From positions 620,001-684,000 of the forward strand of contig JAHDVF020000761.1 of assembly GCA_022606425.2 (NCBI GenBank): 64,000 nt of DNA, written 5' to 3'. The position numbers were made by a program, and so were the translations under genes. Under the pieces are notes generated by a model. That model was not told the DNA's origin. It did not search any database and was given only the letters and a program-made list of their open reading frames with translations. This document shows positions 22,081 through 33,095 of this stretch, piece after piece; within the stretch, counting starts at the first letter, position 1, and each line of letters starts with the position of its first letter. The stretch comes from Lepidostoma basale (Eukaryota; Arthropoda; Insecta; Trichoptera; Lepidostomatidae).

Positions 22081-22620
22081 TAATTTTATATCTCGACCAC
22101 CATATTCTGTTTCTGGAAACAGAATATGGTGGTCGAGGCGTTTACAGGACTTATGACCTGTCATTGGAGAGCCTATTGGAGAGCCCTCTTCACGCGTTAT
22201 CTAGCTATGTAAGATAATTGCGTAGCCTTTCACATTGCATTAATAAAAATTTCTGCTTAATGCTTACACCTAATTTTAATAGATGGCGCTAGTGTAGATT
22301 GAACAAAAATATGTGAAGTGTTCCTCAACATATTAGCATATATATTATACTTACATCTTTCAAAAAATTGTCAGACGTTGTGGTCGTAAGAAGGAAGGAA
22401 TGGGGAATGTTGTATTACATAAAGCGATCGCTTAACCCAACCAATGACAGGTCATAAGTCCTGTAAACTCCTCGACCACCATATTCTGTTTCCAAAAAAC
22501 AATTTACACCTTCGTCTCTATTGAGATAAAATTAATCCTTAAAAATGACTAACCCGCAATGGGTTAAATCCAGTATTTGTCTACAAGTATTTTTATACGT
22601 TCAAAATGTTGTAACATATT
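22080..22620. mobile_element. Dispersed repeat family I, rearranged copy
   Basis: The right end 22553-22612 (ACCCGCAATGGGTTAAAT to GTTCAAAATG) is inverted relative to 10810-10870. 22090-22140 holds an inverted copy of GACCACCATATTCTGTTTCC back to back with its own complement. The interior includes AACCAATGACAGGTCATAAG. Confidence 0.7.
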
Positions 22621-22649
22621 TAATATTTCTTGAAAAATGATGTAAAACT

Positions 22650-22775
22650 CCATTTGAAATCATTGATACGATTAAATAGATTGGTTTTCTAGAAGTTTAA
22701 TTATAGTTTATAGGAATTACATGTTTCGCATTACTAAGGCATTAATTAATTGATATTTGCGTTTTAATTCCATAG
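22650..22775. repeat. Palindromic repeat, family A, left half
   Basis: TTTTCTAGAAGTTTAATTAT, then ATTACATGTTTCGCATTACT. The right arm is missing. Confidence 0.68.
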
Positions 22776-22884
22776 AAACTAAAAATAATTTAAATTAAAA
22801 AAAAATACTGATCGAACCTCATAAAGCTATTGGATTATATGAAATCGTTGAACTTCTCCTCTCCACCATTTTTATTTCTAGCAA

Positions 22885-22990
22885 AATTTGATGTAGGAGT
22901 ATGTAGGCATAAGAAGATGTAAGCGAGCTGCCGAAACCGGTCAAAGAGATAAACATTAGTGGATTTTAACTAAATATACATTAAAACATT
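22885..22990 (+). repeat. Repeat family G (shared with 43375-43450)
   Basis: CGAGCTGCCGAAACCGGTCA followed by AAACATTAGTGGATTTTAAC matches 43392-43440. GAAA-CCGGT-C resembles the family H core. Confidence 0.65.
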
Positions 22991-23094
22991 TAAATTTTAT
23001 TTATTTATTGATTTACATTATATGTATACAATGAACTTCTACCATGTAATTACAAACACCAAAACTATTTTTTAAAATAAAAAAATATTTTTTA

Positions 23095-23165
23095 ACTTTA
23101 AGGCATTTCATTCCCTTACAAAATCTAGAAAACAGATATTTTATTTCTTATTAATTATTAAAATA
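23095..23165. repeat. Palindromic repeat, family A, right-half fragment
   Basis: Bases 23104-23160 (CATTTCATTCCCTTACAAAA, TCTAGAAAACAGATATTTTA) match the right arm weakly. Confidence 0.45.
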
Positions 23166-23689
23166 ACACTTAATATTAAAACAATTATCTGAAAGTTCGA
23201 ATACAAACATACTTTTATCGTTGAATCGTTTTAAAGAGAGAAATTGATGAAAATGTATTTTTCTAGAAATTTCATTACATATTTTTTGGAATAGATCTAT
23301 TTTACCTTCTAAGAACCTTTTTAAATGTCGTTTAGTTGCTTTATAAAAAAACTCTTGAAAGAAACAGAAACAAACGTAAACTGGCACTTTTGTTACTTTT
23401 CTTTTTTGTACAAAAAAATACTAACCATTTAGTTAATAATACATTTTTAAGATCAACAAATATACCTTAATATTTATAAATAGAAATTGATAATGGCAAC
23501 ATATTTTTTGATTAAAATTAGTTAAGAGAATTAAAATATGAATGTTTCATTATTGTAATGTTAAACAGCAATTACTACTTTAAGCAATCATGTAATAACA
23601 TATCATAATTGATTGAGTTCCATGTGTTTTAGTTTATAGACGTAATAAAATAAAATAGTTACAGACAAGTAATTAAAAATTGATATACT

Positions 23690-23815
23690 AAGACGAAGTA
23701 TAAGCAATACGAATAAAAATGAAAAATTTAGCAAGGCGAAATATGAAATTCACATAAAATATAATAAAACTTCTTGAAAACAGACCTTTTTATTCGAATT
23801 TGTAATTTGATTTGG
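23690..23815. repeat. Palindromic repeat, family A, internally deleted
   Basis: AATACGAATAAAAATGAA then TTAGCAAGGCGAAATATGA and CTTCTTGAAAACAGACC. Confidence 0.65.
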
Positions 23816-23870
23816 AGTTTACATAATTGTTAAAAAAACAATATATAAAAGATATAAGTTAATAAGTTAA

Positions 23871-24003
23871 AGTGTCAAATCATAAAAAAGTGTTGAAATA
23901 TTTAGTGGCAGATGTGGATATACCATTCTCTAAATCTAACTTTCGAGAACCCGTTTTCATATGTAAATGAATTTTCACTAGAATTCATTATCCGAATATG
24001 TAC
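23871..24003 (+). repeat. Segment duplicated in inverse orientation at 34437-34580
   Basis: GTGGATATACCATTCTCTAA, ATCTAACTTTCGAGAACCCG and AATTCATTATCCGAATATGT are found reverse-complemented at 34437-34580 at roughly 90 percent identity. It is non-coding here. Confidence 0.9.
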
Positions 24004-24640
24004 GGAGTAGGCTATGTATTTACATAATTATATAGAGGCATAATGTAGACAGACATCAAGGCGGGATGTTGATTATGCGCGTGCAATTTTCTATAAAGTC
24101 CGCATTAAGAGAGATGAAATAGCTTTGATTATCAGAACGGAATGATCCTTAGAAATTGAAAGAAAAAAGCAGAAAACAGCTCCTTTAAAATAAATAAGAA
24201 ATTAAAATACGTTAAGGGTGAAAAAATCTAATCGAAAAACTTTCACTTGTAAATTTAAGTGCCAACCATTTCCATAAAAACCAATTTAGATGTGAATAAA
24301 AATGGGAGAAAAACCATTAAATTGTGTCAAATCTGGAATCGAATTTTATAACGAGAATGAATTTCGGTCCATTCCTAAAATGGTGAGATTTATATTTTTG
24401 TGAGAAACTTCCTCGGCCACGATAAGTAGAGTGCCTATTGCTTACGATGAAAGGAAACTACCAAATATGAACGGACAATTGCTTCTTGCCTTTAAGTAAA
24501 TGATTTTTTTAAATTAAAGGCTTGGTAAAATAAGACTTGATTCATTTTGCACTGTTCACTGGAAAAATATGTTGAAGATATCTAAGAAAATATTTGTTTA
24601 TATTTATTATAAACAAATATTCTCTGAGAGGTTCTCTGGG
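24004..24640. other. Intron, repeat-poor
   Basis: No gene or repeat recognised. Confidence 0.3.
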
Positions 24641-24651
24641 TGAGACTAATA

Positions 24652-25916
24652 TTAGGTCCTTACATATGAAATTGGCGTTTTGCCGTACTGGCAACTTTGA
24701 TCTCAAATATCTTCTCTTTGGTTAGGAATTCCAAATTCAAATTAATACAGCTATTTACTCAAGTATTTGTGTTTCGAAAATTATAATTCATTTGTTTTTT
24801 CCTCAAATTTTTTTTTCTTTGCGTCACTCAGTTTACAAAATGGAAAACTTGAAATATCGCGTTATTTACGAGTACGAGTTCCACCGTGGCACCAGTGCTG
24901 CAGTAACGGCTCGAAGGATTAATGATGTGTATGGCGACGGTGCCAAGCAAAAGAAAACACAGTGCGTTTTTGGTTCCAACGTTTTCGTTCTGGAAATTTC
25001 GACCTGCAGAACAAGCCCCGTGGACGGCCGGAGACCAAAGTTGATAATGAAGAATTGAAGGCTATTGTGGAAGCGGATCCATCGCAAACCACGTCCGAGT
25101 TAGCTGCAGGCTGTGATGTTAGTGATAAAACTGTTTTAATCCACTTGAAGCAAATTGGGAAGGTGAAAAGCTTGAAAGGTGGGTACCTCACGAATTGAGT
25201 GAAGCAAATCAAGAAACGCGCGTTGACTGCTGCGTTACATTACTCAACCGGCACAATAATGAAGGGATTTTGAATCGAATCATTACCTGTGATGAAAAGT
25301 GGATCCTGTATGATAATCGGAAGTGCTCATCGCAATGGCTGAACCCTGCCGAACTAGCCAAACCATGCCCCAAGCGAAAATTGACTCCAAAAAAGTTACT
25401 TGTGAGCGTTTGGTGGACTAGTGCTGGTGTCGTTCACTACAGCTTTCTTAAATCTGGCTAGACGATTACGGCAGATGTCTTTTGTCAGCAACTGCAAACC
25501 ATGATGGAAAAGCTAGCTGTTAAACAACCGAGGCTGGTTAATCGCTCTAGGCCACTGCTGCTTCATGATAACGTTAGACCACACACTGCACAACAGACGG
25601 CTACCAAATTAGAAGAGCTTCAATTGGAATATTTAAGACATCCACCGTACTCTCCGGACCTTGCCCCAACAGATTACTATTTTTTTCGAAATTTGGATAA
25701 CTTCTTGCAAGGGAAAAAATTCAACTCCGATGGGGCAGTCTAAACCGACTTCAAAGATTTTATTGATTCCCGTCCGAATGTTTTTTTTAGTAAAAGGATC
25801 GATGAACTACCTATGAGATGGCAAAAATGCATAGATAGCAATGGTACATACTTTGATTAAATAAATATATTATATTAAAAAAAAATCAACTTTATGTTCC
25901 TCCCATAAGGAGCTAA
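24652..25916 (+). mobile_element. mariner-type DNA transposon, copy 1 (dead)
   Basis: Flanked by TA. The left TIR TTAGGTCCTTACATATGAAA is intact. The right TIR is reduced to CCATAAGGAGCTAATA-type sequence; compared with the other copy about 20 bp are missing. Transposase remains occupy 24840-25860. High similarity to the element at 59784-61071. Confidence 0.95.
24840..25860 (+). pseudogene. mariner transposase, cecropia-like, frameshifted
   Basis: A DD34D transposase that would cut and join TA-flanked ends in the nucleus. The N-terminal helix-turn-helix region starts MENLKYRVIYEYEFHRGTSA; the AT-hook-like RGRPETK follows near residue 70. All three catalytic acidic positions are visible: ITCDEKW, LLLHDN and LAPTDYYFF, the last two 34 residues apart. 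Lesions: a 2-base insertion and later 1-base changes around 24935-24975, a lost A near 25165 that shifts frame before ERWVPHELSEA, TAG at 25459-25461 (LKSG*), and TAA near 25741. Domain order and spacing match the usual length of about 340 residues. Cecropia subfamily assignment is from recalled family character. Confidence 0.93.
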
Positions 25917-26464
25917 TATTTTCTTTAAGCTTGAGGATTGTGCTATAGGACTACCTACGCCTTGTAATATTCATTTACAAGCGCGAATTCTACTTTCACA
26001 TCTTTAATAATAAAATGATAAGTGTTTTCTATATTTTATTGTAAGCGAAAGGTCGACTATTCGAAAGCGTCGAATGACAAAAAGAAAAAGGCGGGAAAAC
26101 ATTTGTCGACGCGAGACGACAGAGCGCCGTAGAAGAGAAATTCTTTTAATAAACAACCACTCAAAAAAAACTTGAAGATAAAATTTACGTACCTACCCAG
26201 TTAAAGAGAAAATTCTTAAGTTTCAAATAAAATGCTTTGATGTTTACACTGCTTTAAAGATGGTATCAAAATAAATTAAATGAAATTGGATCCATAATTT
26301 TGTTGTCCGAATGGTATCGTAGAAATTAACAAGGAACAGAATCTAATTAGCAGTTGAGTCCTTATGCCTAAGATTACAAGATTCTAAGTTTAGACTGCTA
26401 ACGGCTTCGTACTTTCACTGTTGTTCAAATTGTGTTTTAAACGGGTGCTGCAAATAATGTAAAT

Positions 26465-26635
26465 ATGTTTCTTATATAATTAATACGAATGAAAACGTCA
26501 GTTTGCAAGAAGTTTTATTATATTTTATGGGAATCACATGTTTCGCATTGACAATGTAAATGTATCAATTTGATAATGCCTTAGCAAAGTGAAACATATC
26601 ATTCTCAAAAAATATAATTGAGTATTTTCATGATC
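26465..26635. repeat. Palindromic repeat, family A
   Basis: Both arms are present: AATACGAATGAAAACGTCAG on the left and GATAATGCCTTAGCAAAGTG, AAACATATCATTCTC on the right. The outer right arm is lost. Confidence 0.75.
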
Positions 26636-26689
26636 ACCAGATATACCATATTTATTATTTATTGAATAGTGGTGTAACAGTCTATATTT

Positions 26690-26850
26690 AATAATAAATA
26701 CGATTGAAAACGTCTGTTTTCTATAAGTTTTATTATATTTAATAGGAATGACGTGTTTCTCAATGCTTAGGCAATATAACATCAATTTGATAATGCTTTA
26801 GCAAGGCGAAACATATCATTCCCATAAAACATAATAATACTCTATATATC
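26690..26850. repeat. Palindromic repeat, family A, second tandem copy
   Basis: AATACGATTGAAAACGTCTG, GGAATGACGTGTTTCTCAAT, then AATGCTTTAGCAAGGCGAAA and TCATTCCCATAAAACATAAT. Arranged head to tail with 26465-26635. Confidence 0.75.
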
Positions 26851-26859
26851 TCTACATGA

Positions 26860-27362
26860 GGGAGTATGGTAGTTATCCGTGGCTCTATCCCACGGCATTT
26901 CTTCTGGGAATGCTCGGAACCAATTATTTTACAGCTTCGAAGAGATGGACATCTAATAACCCATTTCTTCAGATTAATTAGGGGATACTTCGAGAACTCG
27001 GCCGTACTGGGAGATGTTGGTCTTTTTGTCCCCGATAGATATCTCCGACAGCGACAGCACAGATTGATTTACCGGCCGCCAGAACCAATCTGCCTCTGGT
27101 GACACCGGTGGTAAGAGAAATTAGTCTGCTGAACGCGGTCTCCTCGGAGATCGACGTCTTTCATGTTAGTGAAAGTACGTTCAGGGGGCAAATACTATTG
27201 ACTTTAGAAAGTATCTTGTCTTCCTAATGTCGAACCATCTCTAATGCGTTCCTGGTACTTTGTTGTATTTTTATGATATTTTACCTGTACTTTATAGATG
27301 CCTAACATTTTCCTGTTTGTAATGTCTGTTGAGTTAATAAACTGGTTTGATTTGATTTGAAT
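26860..27362 (+). mobile_element. CR1/Rex1-like LINE, 3' end with TTTGA repeats
   Basis: Codes for RLIRGYFENSAVLGDVGLFV and PDRYLRQRQHRLIYRPPEPI before frameshifting; the downstream frame gives the ASEIDVFHVSES-type block. It ends GTTTGATTTGATTTGA at 27345-27360, a short tandem tail instead of poly(A). Confidence 0.82.
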
Positions 27363-27419
27363 TCGTTATCATTCATATTAACTAGATATTCCAACATTTA
27401 AAATGAATGGTTTAGTGTT

Positions 27420-28160
27420 TTTAGTTGCGTATCGTTAGAAACATTTAATAAAAGCAATATTTGGGTCCTTCAAGCAGGATTAAGTGGAGTACGTTTGGGC
27501 GATCGGCACTCTGGCGCACGAGAGGGAAATTTAAATAATCGAAAACTCATCTCATCCGGATTGCCGAGCCAATTTGCATACATACAAGTAAATTACTTTT
27601 CGCATAAGATCCGATTTACGAGCGAAATACTTAGCCGCCATCAAGTACTAATGAAAGAAGAGACCCCTGATTCGGGTGAAAGCATCCCTGGAAAAGCGTG
27701 ATTTAGGTTCGCGGAAAGCGGTACAAGAAGGAACAAATAATTTTATTACTTCGGTGATTCATGAGCAGGCTTTAGGGGTTGAAATCGTTTTTTTTTTATA
27801 CAGATTCCTGCAATATTTTTAAGACTATCAATATACATAAATAACGATTTATGCCTCAAACTGGTTTTTACCACTCGATGTGGAGAATAAAGATATTTTT
27901 CACCGAAATATCGTACGAATGTAGATTTATAAATTTGAAACATTTTATGATTTTTTTTGTATACATTTGTAGAAATATGGAAATCGTTAAGAGCTTAAAG
28001 ATCTCTTTTTGCATTACAAATTTTCTAGCCTATATGGAATTAATTTAAGTTATTTGGACTATGACTAGCAAAAGATCAGCGAGAGAACAAGAAGAATAAG
28101 CAATTTGTGTTTTTCCAATAAAATTATATTTTAAATAAAGTTAAAATATTATACGAAAAT
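27420..28160. other. Intron, repeat-poor; possible regulatory island
   Basis: 27440-27730 is less AT-rich (GGGCGATCGGCACTCTGGCG, CGAAATACTTAGCCGCCATC) and matches no repeat in the window. Confidence 0.3.
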
Positions 28161-28162
28161 AT

Positions 28163-28265
28163 TACCAGTCTGTCGATGCCAGCGAGCCTGGCGAAACCGG
28201 TCGCTGTCTAAATAAAGACAAAAGTGGAAGTAGTTAAAAAACATCCTTTTATTTCATTATTATTG
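28163..28265 (+). repeat. Repeat family H with hammerhead-like core
   Basis: CTGTCGA (28170-28176), T, stem II GCCAG/CTGGC with loop CGAGC, GAAA (28193-28196), ACCGGT palindrome, C at 28202. Upstream CAGT can pair with downstream GCTG as stem I (one G-U). A6 of the canonical core is U here, so activity is doubtful. Confidence 0.6.
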
Positions 28266-28289
28266 AAAATATTATTATTTTATTATGAA

Positions 28290-29097
28290 CTTAGTAAAAC
28301 CATCCCCGTACTATACGACAAGGATTCAGCCTAAGCCCTTTTCTGTTCAATCAGATAATGGACGAACTTATAGAGGAGGCCCAATCGCTACAACTGGGAT
28401 AAAGGATAGGAGAGCAAATTGTGAATGAGGTCTGTTATGCCGACGATGCTATAATCATAGCTGAAAACAATAATGACTTACAAAAAATGCTAGACAGACT
28501 ACATCACGCCTGTAAGAAATACAACATTACAATCTCTGTCGAAAAAATAAAATGGAATTTTTATAAAACACCTAAAACATGTAACCTGGTTATAGAAAAC
28601 CAACCATAGAACAGGTCAGGACCTTTAAGTATCTAGGCATAGACCTGGTGGGAGGAGCTAATCTGCGGGAAGAAATACAAGCCCAAGTAAACAAGGCAGC
28701 TGCAATCTCTGGCGCTCTAAAATCCACAATATAAAAAAACGAAGACATGCCCATTAAGAGTAAGATGATAAGAGTTTTGAGGACTTCTGAAATGAAGACA
28801 CTGAAGACGATAGCAGACAAGACACTGAGAGATCGCGTGAGGAACACCAGAATAAGAGAAATATGTGAGGTTGAGGATATTATAAGATGGAACAGACAGC
28901 GAAAAAGTGACTGGTACGGACATGTTCAAAGAATGGACATCACCAGACTCCCCTACATTATGTTGCATAATCAGCTTCATGGGATTCGTCCTCGTGGAAG
29001 ACCTCCTAAAAATGGAAGGACAGCTGGGAATTTACCTCACAGAAGGAGCAACACTCTGGAGAACAGATCACATAGGTCTACAACAAGGAGTAAGAAG
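28290..29097 (+). mobile_element. LINE RT fragment with YADD box and C-terminus
   Basis: Broken frames show VCYADDAIIIAENNNDLQKM (catalytic YADD), then VRTFKYLGIDLVGGANLREE, QVNKAAAISGALKS, RDRVRNTRIREICEVEDI, SDWYGHVQRMD and RPRGRPPKNGR. This covers the RT palm end and the post-RT region of a LINE related to, but distinct from, the TTAG-tail family. Stops and frameshifts near 28390, 28607 and 28733 kill it. A SINE follows directly at 29098. Confidence 0.88.
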
Positions 29098-29270
29098 ATT
29101 ATTATTTTGTTGAACAGCTCTTTACATCATTACAGCGCGAGCCAAATCAATGCAAGGAGTATAGCTGTCATTTTATTGTCACGTGAATTCCAAACCAAAC
29201 CAAAGACAGTGTGACAATCATTTGGAGTAGCAGTCGTAGGAGTTGCCACTCGACCACGAAGGTCGTCAAA
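29098..29270 (-). mobile_element. tRNA-derived SINE, tail type I, B-box region deleted
   Basis: Tail I CTTTACATCATTACAGCGCG at the left and CACTCGACCACGAAGGTCGT at the right; the B-box segment between them is rearranged. Confidence 0.8.
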
Positions 29271-29539
29271 ATGGGTTAGTACTGACAAAACACCCGGTAC
29301 CCATCCTGCTTTGTCCGAGGCAAAATTAACTGGCCTTCTGTTGGCGGGAACTCGAAGCAAGGCGGAGAGATACCAGAAGAAGAACTATGATAACTATGAT
29401 AATAATAATGATATAAAAAAGTTTAGGTAAAAATGACACCAGTGCTACATGACACATCTTACAATAAACTTTGTATCTTTTTGGTGGTACACTTAGCACC
29501 TTTGTAATCACCAACCTTCAATTTTAAAAATGTAGTTCA

Positions 29540-30165
29540 TTGGGAAAACAAGAAATTGTAAAAATGAATTTAAATTTCTTTCTATATAAAATGGGAATAA
29601 AATTAATGGCGCACTCAAAGTCATTACTGCAAATAGAAATATATCCACAGATGGCAGTGCATAATGGAGTTTTAGTGCCAACCCTCATGTATGGAAGTGA
29701 AGCTTGGAGCTGGCAAAAGAAGGATGAAAGCAGGATAAACGCCGTAGAAATGAGATCACCAAGAAGAATGTGCGATAAAACGTTGTATGATAGAATACCG
29801 AATTATGAAATAAGAAAGATATGTAAGGCAGATGACTGCATCACGAATAAAATTAAAAAAGGATCCCTGAGATGGTTTGGAAATATGGAACGAATGGGTG
29901 AGAGTAGAATGGTTAAAAAGTTGTATACAAGCAGCGTGAGTGAGAAAAAAAGCCGAGGACGACCGAGGAAAACATGGCATGACCAAATTAATCAATTACT
30001 AAAAGGCGGCCACATTCGAAGTCGGAATAATCGACGTGCGTGCATGGTACGATGTATGAATGTAGAGGAAGCCCGAGAGGTATACCAGGACAGGCTATTA
30101 TGGCAATCCATCCTCTCTGCCTGCCCCTTCGGGGAAATGGCGTTAGTTAGTTAGTTCTATATATT
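29540..30165 (+). mobile_element. TTAG-tail LINE, subfamily B, open 204-codon C-terminus
   Basis: LVPTLMYGSEAWSWQKKDES, MCDKTLYDRIPNYEIRKICK, LRWFGNMERMGESRMVKKLY and SRGRPRKTWHDQINQLLKGG lie in one frame (29540-30154). It ends CCCCTTCGGGGAAATGGC then GTTAGTTAGTTAG. The usual TGA just before the tail is lost, so the frame runs into the tail. RT palm and endonuclease are absent. Confidence 0.92.
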
Positions 30166-30169
30166 TTGG

Positions 30170-31580
30170 TCTGGGTCCTGTTAAAAATATATTTACAAAA
30201 TTAAGATGTAAGAGTCGCATAGGAAGTGTCAGGACCACGGATTAGACTCAGTGGAATAACACTTGGGAGAATGTAAGTATTTTTGTCACGAAACTAATGA
30301 CATTAAAAGTCGAGAGCTTTTACATCCAGCTAAAGGAGCTAATAGAGGAGGGTGTCGCTGTGAATAGTAAATACAGAAATTCTGATTAATTTATTTAAAT
30401 TCTATTAATCAATATTCATTACCAGAATGTTCTTCATTCACAGTAATAAAAACCAACAATGAATAAATATTTGATATATAAAAAAAAAAAACATATTATG
30501 GATTTAGAAAAAAGTGTCTTATAAAATGGGTTGCCAAATGTATTAAGCGCGAAATCTTAAAAAAAAATCATGTATATTATTAGACCATTCGTAATCGAAT
30601 ATTTATTAAATAAAAAATATGCCAAAAGCACAAAATTTTTCGAAAGATCTATTTTTATTTTCTTTCTATGGTATATTCCACATCACTTTGTGTTGTCGAT
30701 TCACATAATATAAGTATTTTTTTTTAAAGTTCCTAAAAATATTTATATTTAACTTTTGAGAGAATATAAACGAAGCTTAAAAAGATATGCCATTACTAAA
30801 ATAACAGTCATTTTAATGTTGAGAAGAAACGCGATGTATAAATATCAAGAGTAATATAAGTATACAATAATGGTGGTCCCACCCTTGTATTTAACCTCTT
30901 GAGATTTGAGCATTATTGTCCACCAGATTAATTGAAACTTTTTGTAACCTCTGCTAGACGTAAACAGCACACCAGTGTCTTTTTACGAGATAATTAAAAT
31001 GATCGACGGTTAGTTGTGCTTTTGTTTAGGTAACCTTTCATTTTTTTAAACTTTTTCTTTCAAAATATTTGAGTGTTAAAAGGAAAATTATGTCACATTT
31101 CGGCCTCATGTAGATGAAGGTTGCTCCGATCATTTTCTGAACGTTCGTTCAGATGGAATATATCAATGTCTCCAAAATGCTGATTTTAGTTGTCGCAAAT
31201 CAGATAAATTGCGCTCTGAGCGTAGTTATTGCGATAAACAGGCTTGTGCTTTGAAATTTACGCGTCGTTTGACTTGTGATATTATTCAATATTAAATTTC
31301 GTGTTTTAACAGTTATCATTCAAATCAGCATTTGATTACACAAGCAAATCATAAACAACCAAATCAATATTGTAACGCAAAATATACCATATTTATGCAT
31401 CAAAGTATAGAAATGTATTTCTCTATATTTTCTGAAAATATTTTTTTAACATATTGTATACGAGTGCTTCGTAATACAGTCGCAAGTAAAATTAAGATTT
31501 AAGTAAAAAAAAAAATTTAGTGTAAGTATCATAAATTAACAACAACTTAGTGTATAAATATTAAAAAAATAATTCATATA
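30170..31580. other. Intron without recognised genes
   Basis: AT-rich throughout. 30660-30740 weakly resembles the outer part of hairpin family C (CACATCACTTTGTGTTGTCG). Nothing else is supported. Confidence 0.35.
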
Positions 31581-31581
31581 T

Positions 31582-31870
31582 TATACTTAGGAAAATGAAA
31601 ATAACTTTGTTTAATCCACAAAATACAAAAAAAAAAACGACATGTTTCGGAGGATACCTCCCTCCATCTTCAGGTGTAAAAATATAATAAAAATTTATTA
31701 TATTTTTACACCCGAAGATGAAGGTATCCTTCTAAACATGTGTTTTTATTTATTTTATTTAACTTTTTTTAAATTTTGTGGATTAAACAAAGTTTTTCAA
31801 TTTCCTAAGTATATTACTATGGAATTCCACAGTGTTAACGCCTTAGCGTTCAATAAATTCATATATTGCT
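31582..31870. repeat. Palindromic repeat, family B
   Basis: Left ACTTAGGAAAATGAAAATAA and CTTTGTTTAATCCACAAAAT pair with right ATTTTGTGGATTAAACAAAG and CCTAAGT near 31808. The arms contain GACATGTTTCGGAGGATACC and the inverse. The segment 31808-31870 continues as in the copy at 20346-20520. Confidence 0.85.
31636..31676 (-). ncRNA. Hammerhead-like ribozyme motif in family B hairpin
   Basis: On the minus strand: CTGAAGA (31673-31667), one unpaired T, stem II GGAGG/CCTCC closing loop GAGGTAT, GAAA (31648-31645), self-complementary ACATGT, then C at 31639. Core letters match C-U-G-A-N-G-A and G-A-A-A. Stem I is weak. The extra nucleotide before stem II is non-canonical. Confidence 0.4.
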
Positions 31871-31889
31871 TGGACTCATTGCAAAATAA

Positions 31890-32655
31890 ATAAAAATGAT
31901 GAATGTGAATAAGTCTGAGGTAATGATTTTCGAAAAAGAAGGAAGCATGAGAGTCTGCAACATTAGTGTAAACGGTGAAAATCTGGAACAAGTGGATGAA
32001 TTTGTTTATTTAGGAAGTATGTTTACAAAGGATGGGAGGGTGGAGAAGGATATTGAAAGAAGGGTTGGGGCAGGCAACAGAATAAATGGTGCACTTAAAG
32101 TTGTCATCGCAAACAAAAGCCTATCCAAAAAAGCTAAGATGACAGTGCACAATGGTGTTCTTGTGCCGACCCTTATGTATGGAAGTGAAGCATGGAACTG
32201 GCAAAAGAAGGATGAAAGTAGAATAAATGCAGTAGAAATGAGATCTCTAAGACGAATGTGTGGCAAATCTGTATATGATAGAGTGACAAATGCAAGTACA
32301 AGAAGTGAATGTGGTGCGAATGAAAGTGTTATGAACAAAATAAGGAAAAAGTCATTAAGATGGTTTGGACACATGGAAAGAATGAATGAAGACAGAATGG
32401 TAAAGAAGGTATATGTAAACGGCGTGAACGGAGCTAGAAATAGAGGAAGGCCGAGGAAAACGTGGCACGATCAAATCAATCAAATATTGCAAGTCGGTCA
32501 CGTGAGGAGTCGGAAAAATCGACGTGCGTGCATGACAAGATGTATGAATGTAGAGGAAGCGAGAGACGCATGTCAGGACAGAACAGTGTGGCGTTCCATT
32601 CTTTCTGCCTACCCCTCCGGGGAGACGGCGTGATGGTAAGTTAGTTAGTTTTAGT
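31890..32655 (+). mobile_element. TTAG-tail LINE, subfamily A1, best-preserved C-terminal frame (245 codons)
   Basis: Open from 31896 to 32633: MMNVNKSEVMIFEKEGSM, LEQVDEFVYLGSMFTKDGRV, LVPTLMYGSEAWNWQKKDES, LRWFGHMERMNEDRMVKKVY, RGRPRKTWHDQINQILQ and SAYPSGETA, then TGA. Starts just after the YADD region, so the catalytic RT box and endonuclease are missing through 5' truncation. The stop is followed within a few bases by AAGTTAGTTAGTT. With 49805-50210 and 55758-56765 it forms a very similar, probably young subfamily. Confidence 0.94.
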
Positions 32656-32724
32656 TATGAAAAATGGTTTACCTTGAATGATTTTGGTATTTTTATTAAA
32701 TACTCGTAACACAGGAATGTTGCG

Positions 32725-32955
32725 GATTGATGAAACTAACATGTGAATTGTGGTGTTGCATATTAACCTAAATACACCTTCCAAAAATTTGTCAGACATG
32801 GTGGTCGTAGAACGGTGGAATAGGGAATGTTGTATTACATAAAGCGTGCGCTTAACCCAACGAATGACAGGTCATAAGTCCTGTAAACACCTCGATCACT
32901 ATATTCTGTTTCCAATTTGCATCTTCGTCTCTATTGAGATACAATTAATCCTAAT
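32725..32955 (+). mobile_element. Dispersed repeat family I, partial
   Basis: GTGAATTGTGGTGTTGCATA, GTCAGACATGGTGGTCGTAG, GACAGGTCATAAGTCCTGTA and CTTCGTCTCTATTGAGATAC match 10960-11180. Confidence 0.82.
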
Positions 32956-33095
32956 TATTATTTAATTTATAAACTATATATCAGTTTGTAATTAGATATT
33001 CACTTCAATTTTTCAAATGAGAATGGTGATAACGTTTTCATTTATTTCTCGTCATCTTAATAAGAGATAAAATGAACATATTTTATTCATTTATT

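Noticed and set aside
24866..25212. Antisense open frames over mariner copy 1
   Set aside because: Shadows of the transposase coding strand.
31890..32633. Host gene encoding a 245-residue protein
   Set aside because: Sequence is the C-terminal part of a LINE RT protein, repeated many times in the window.
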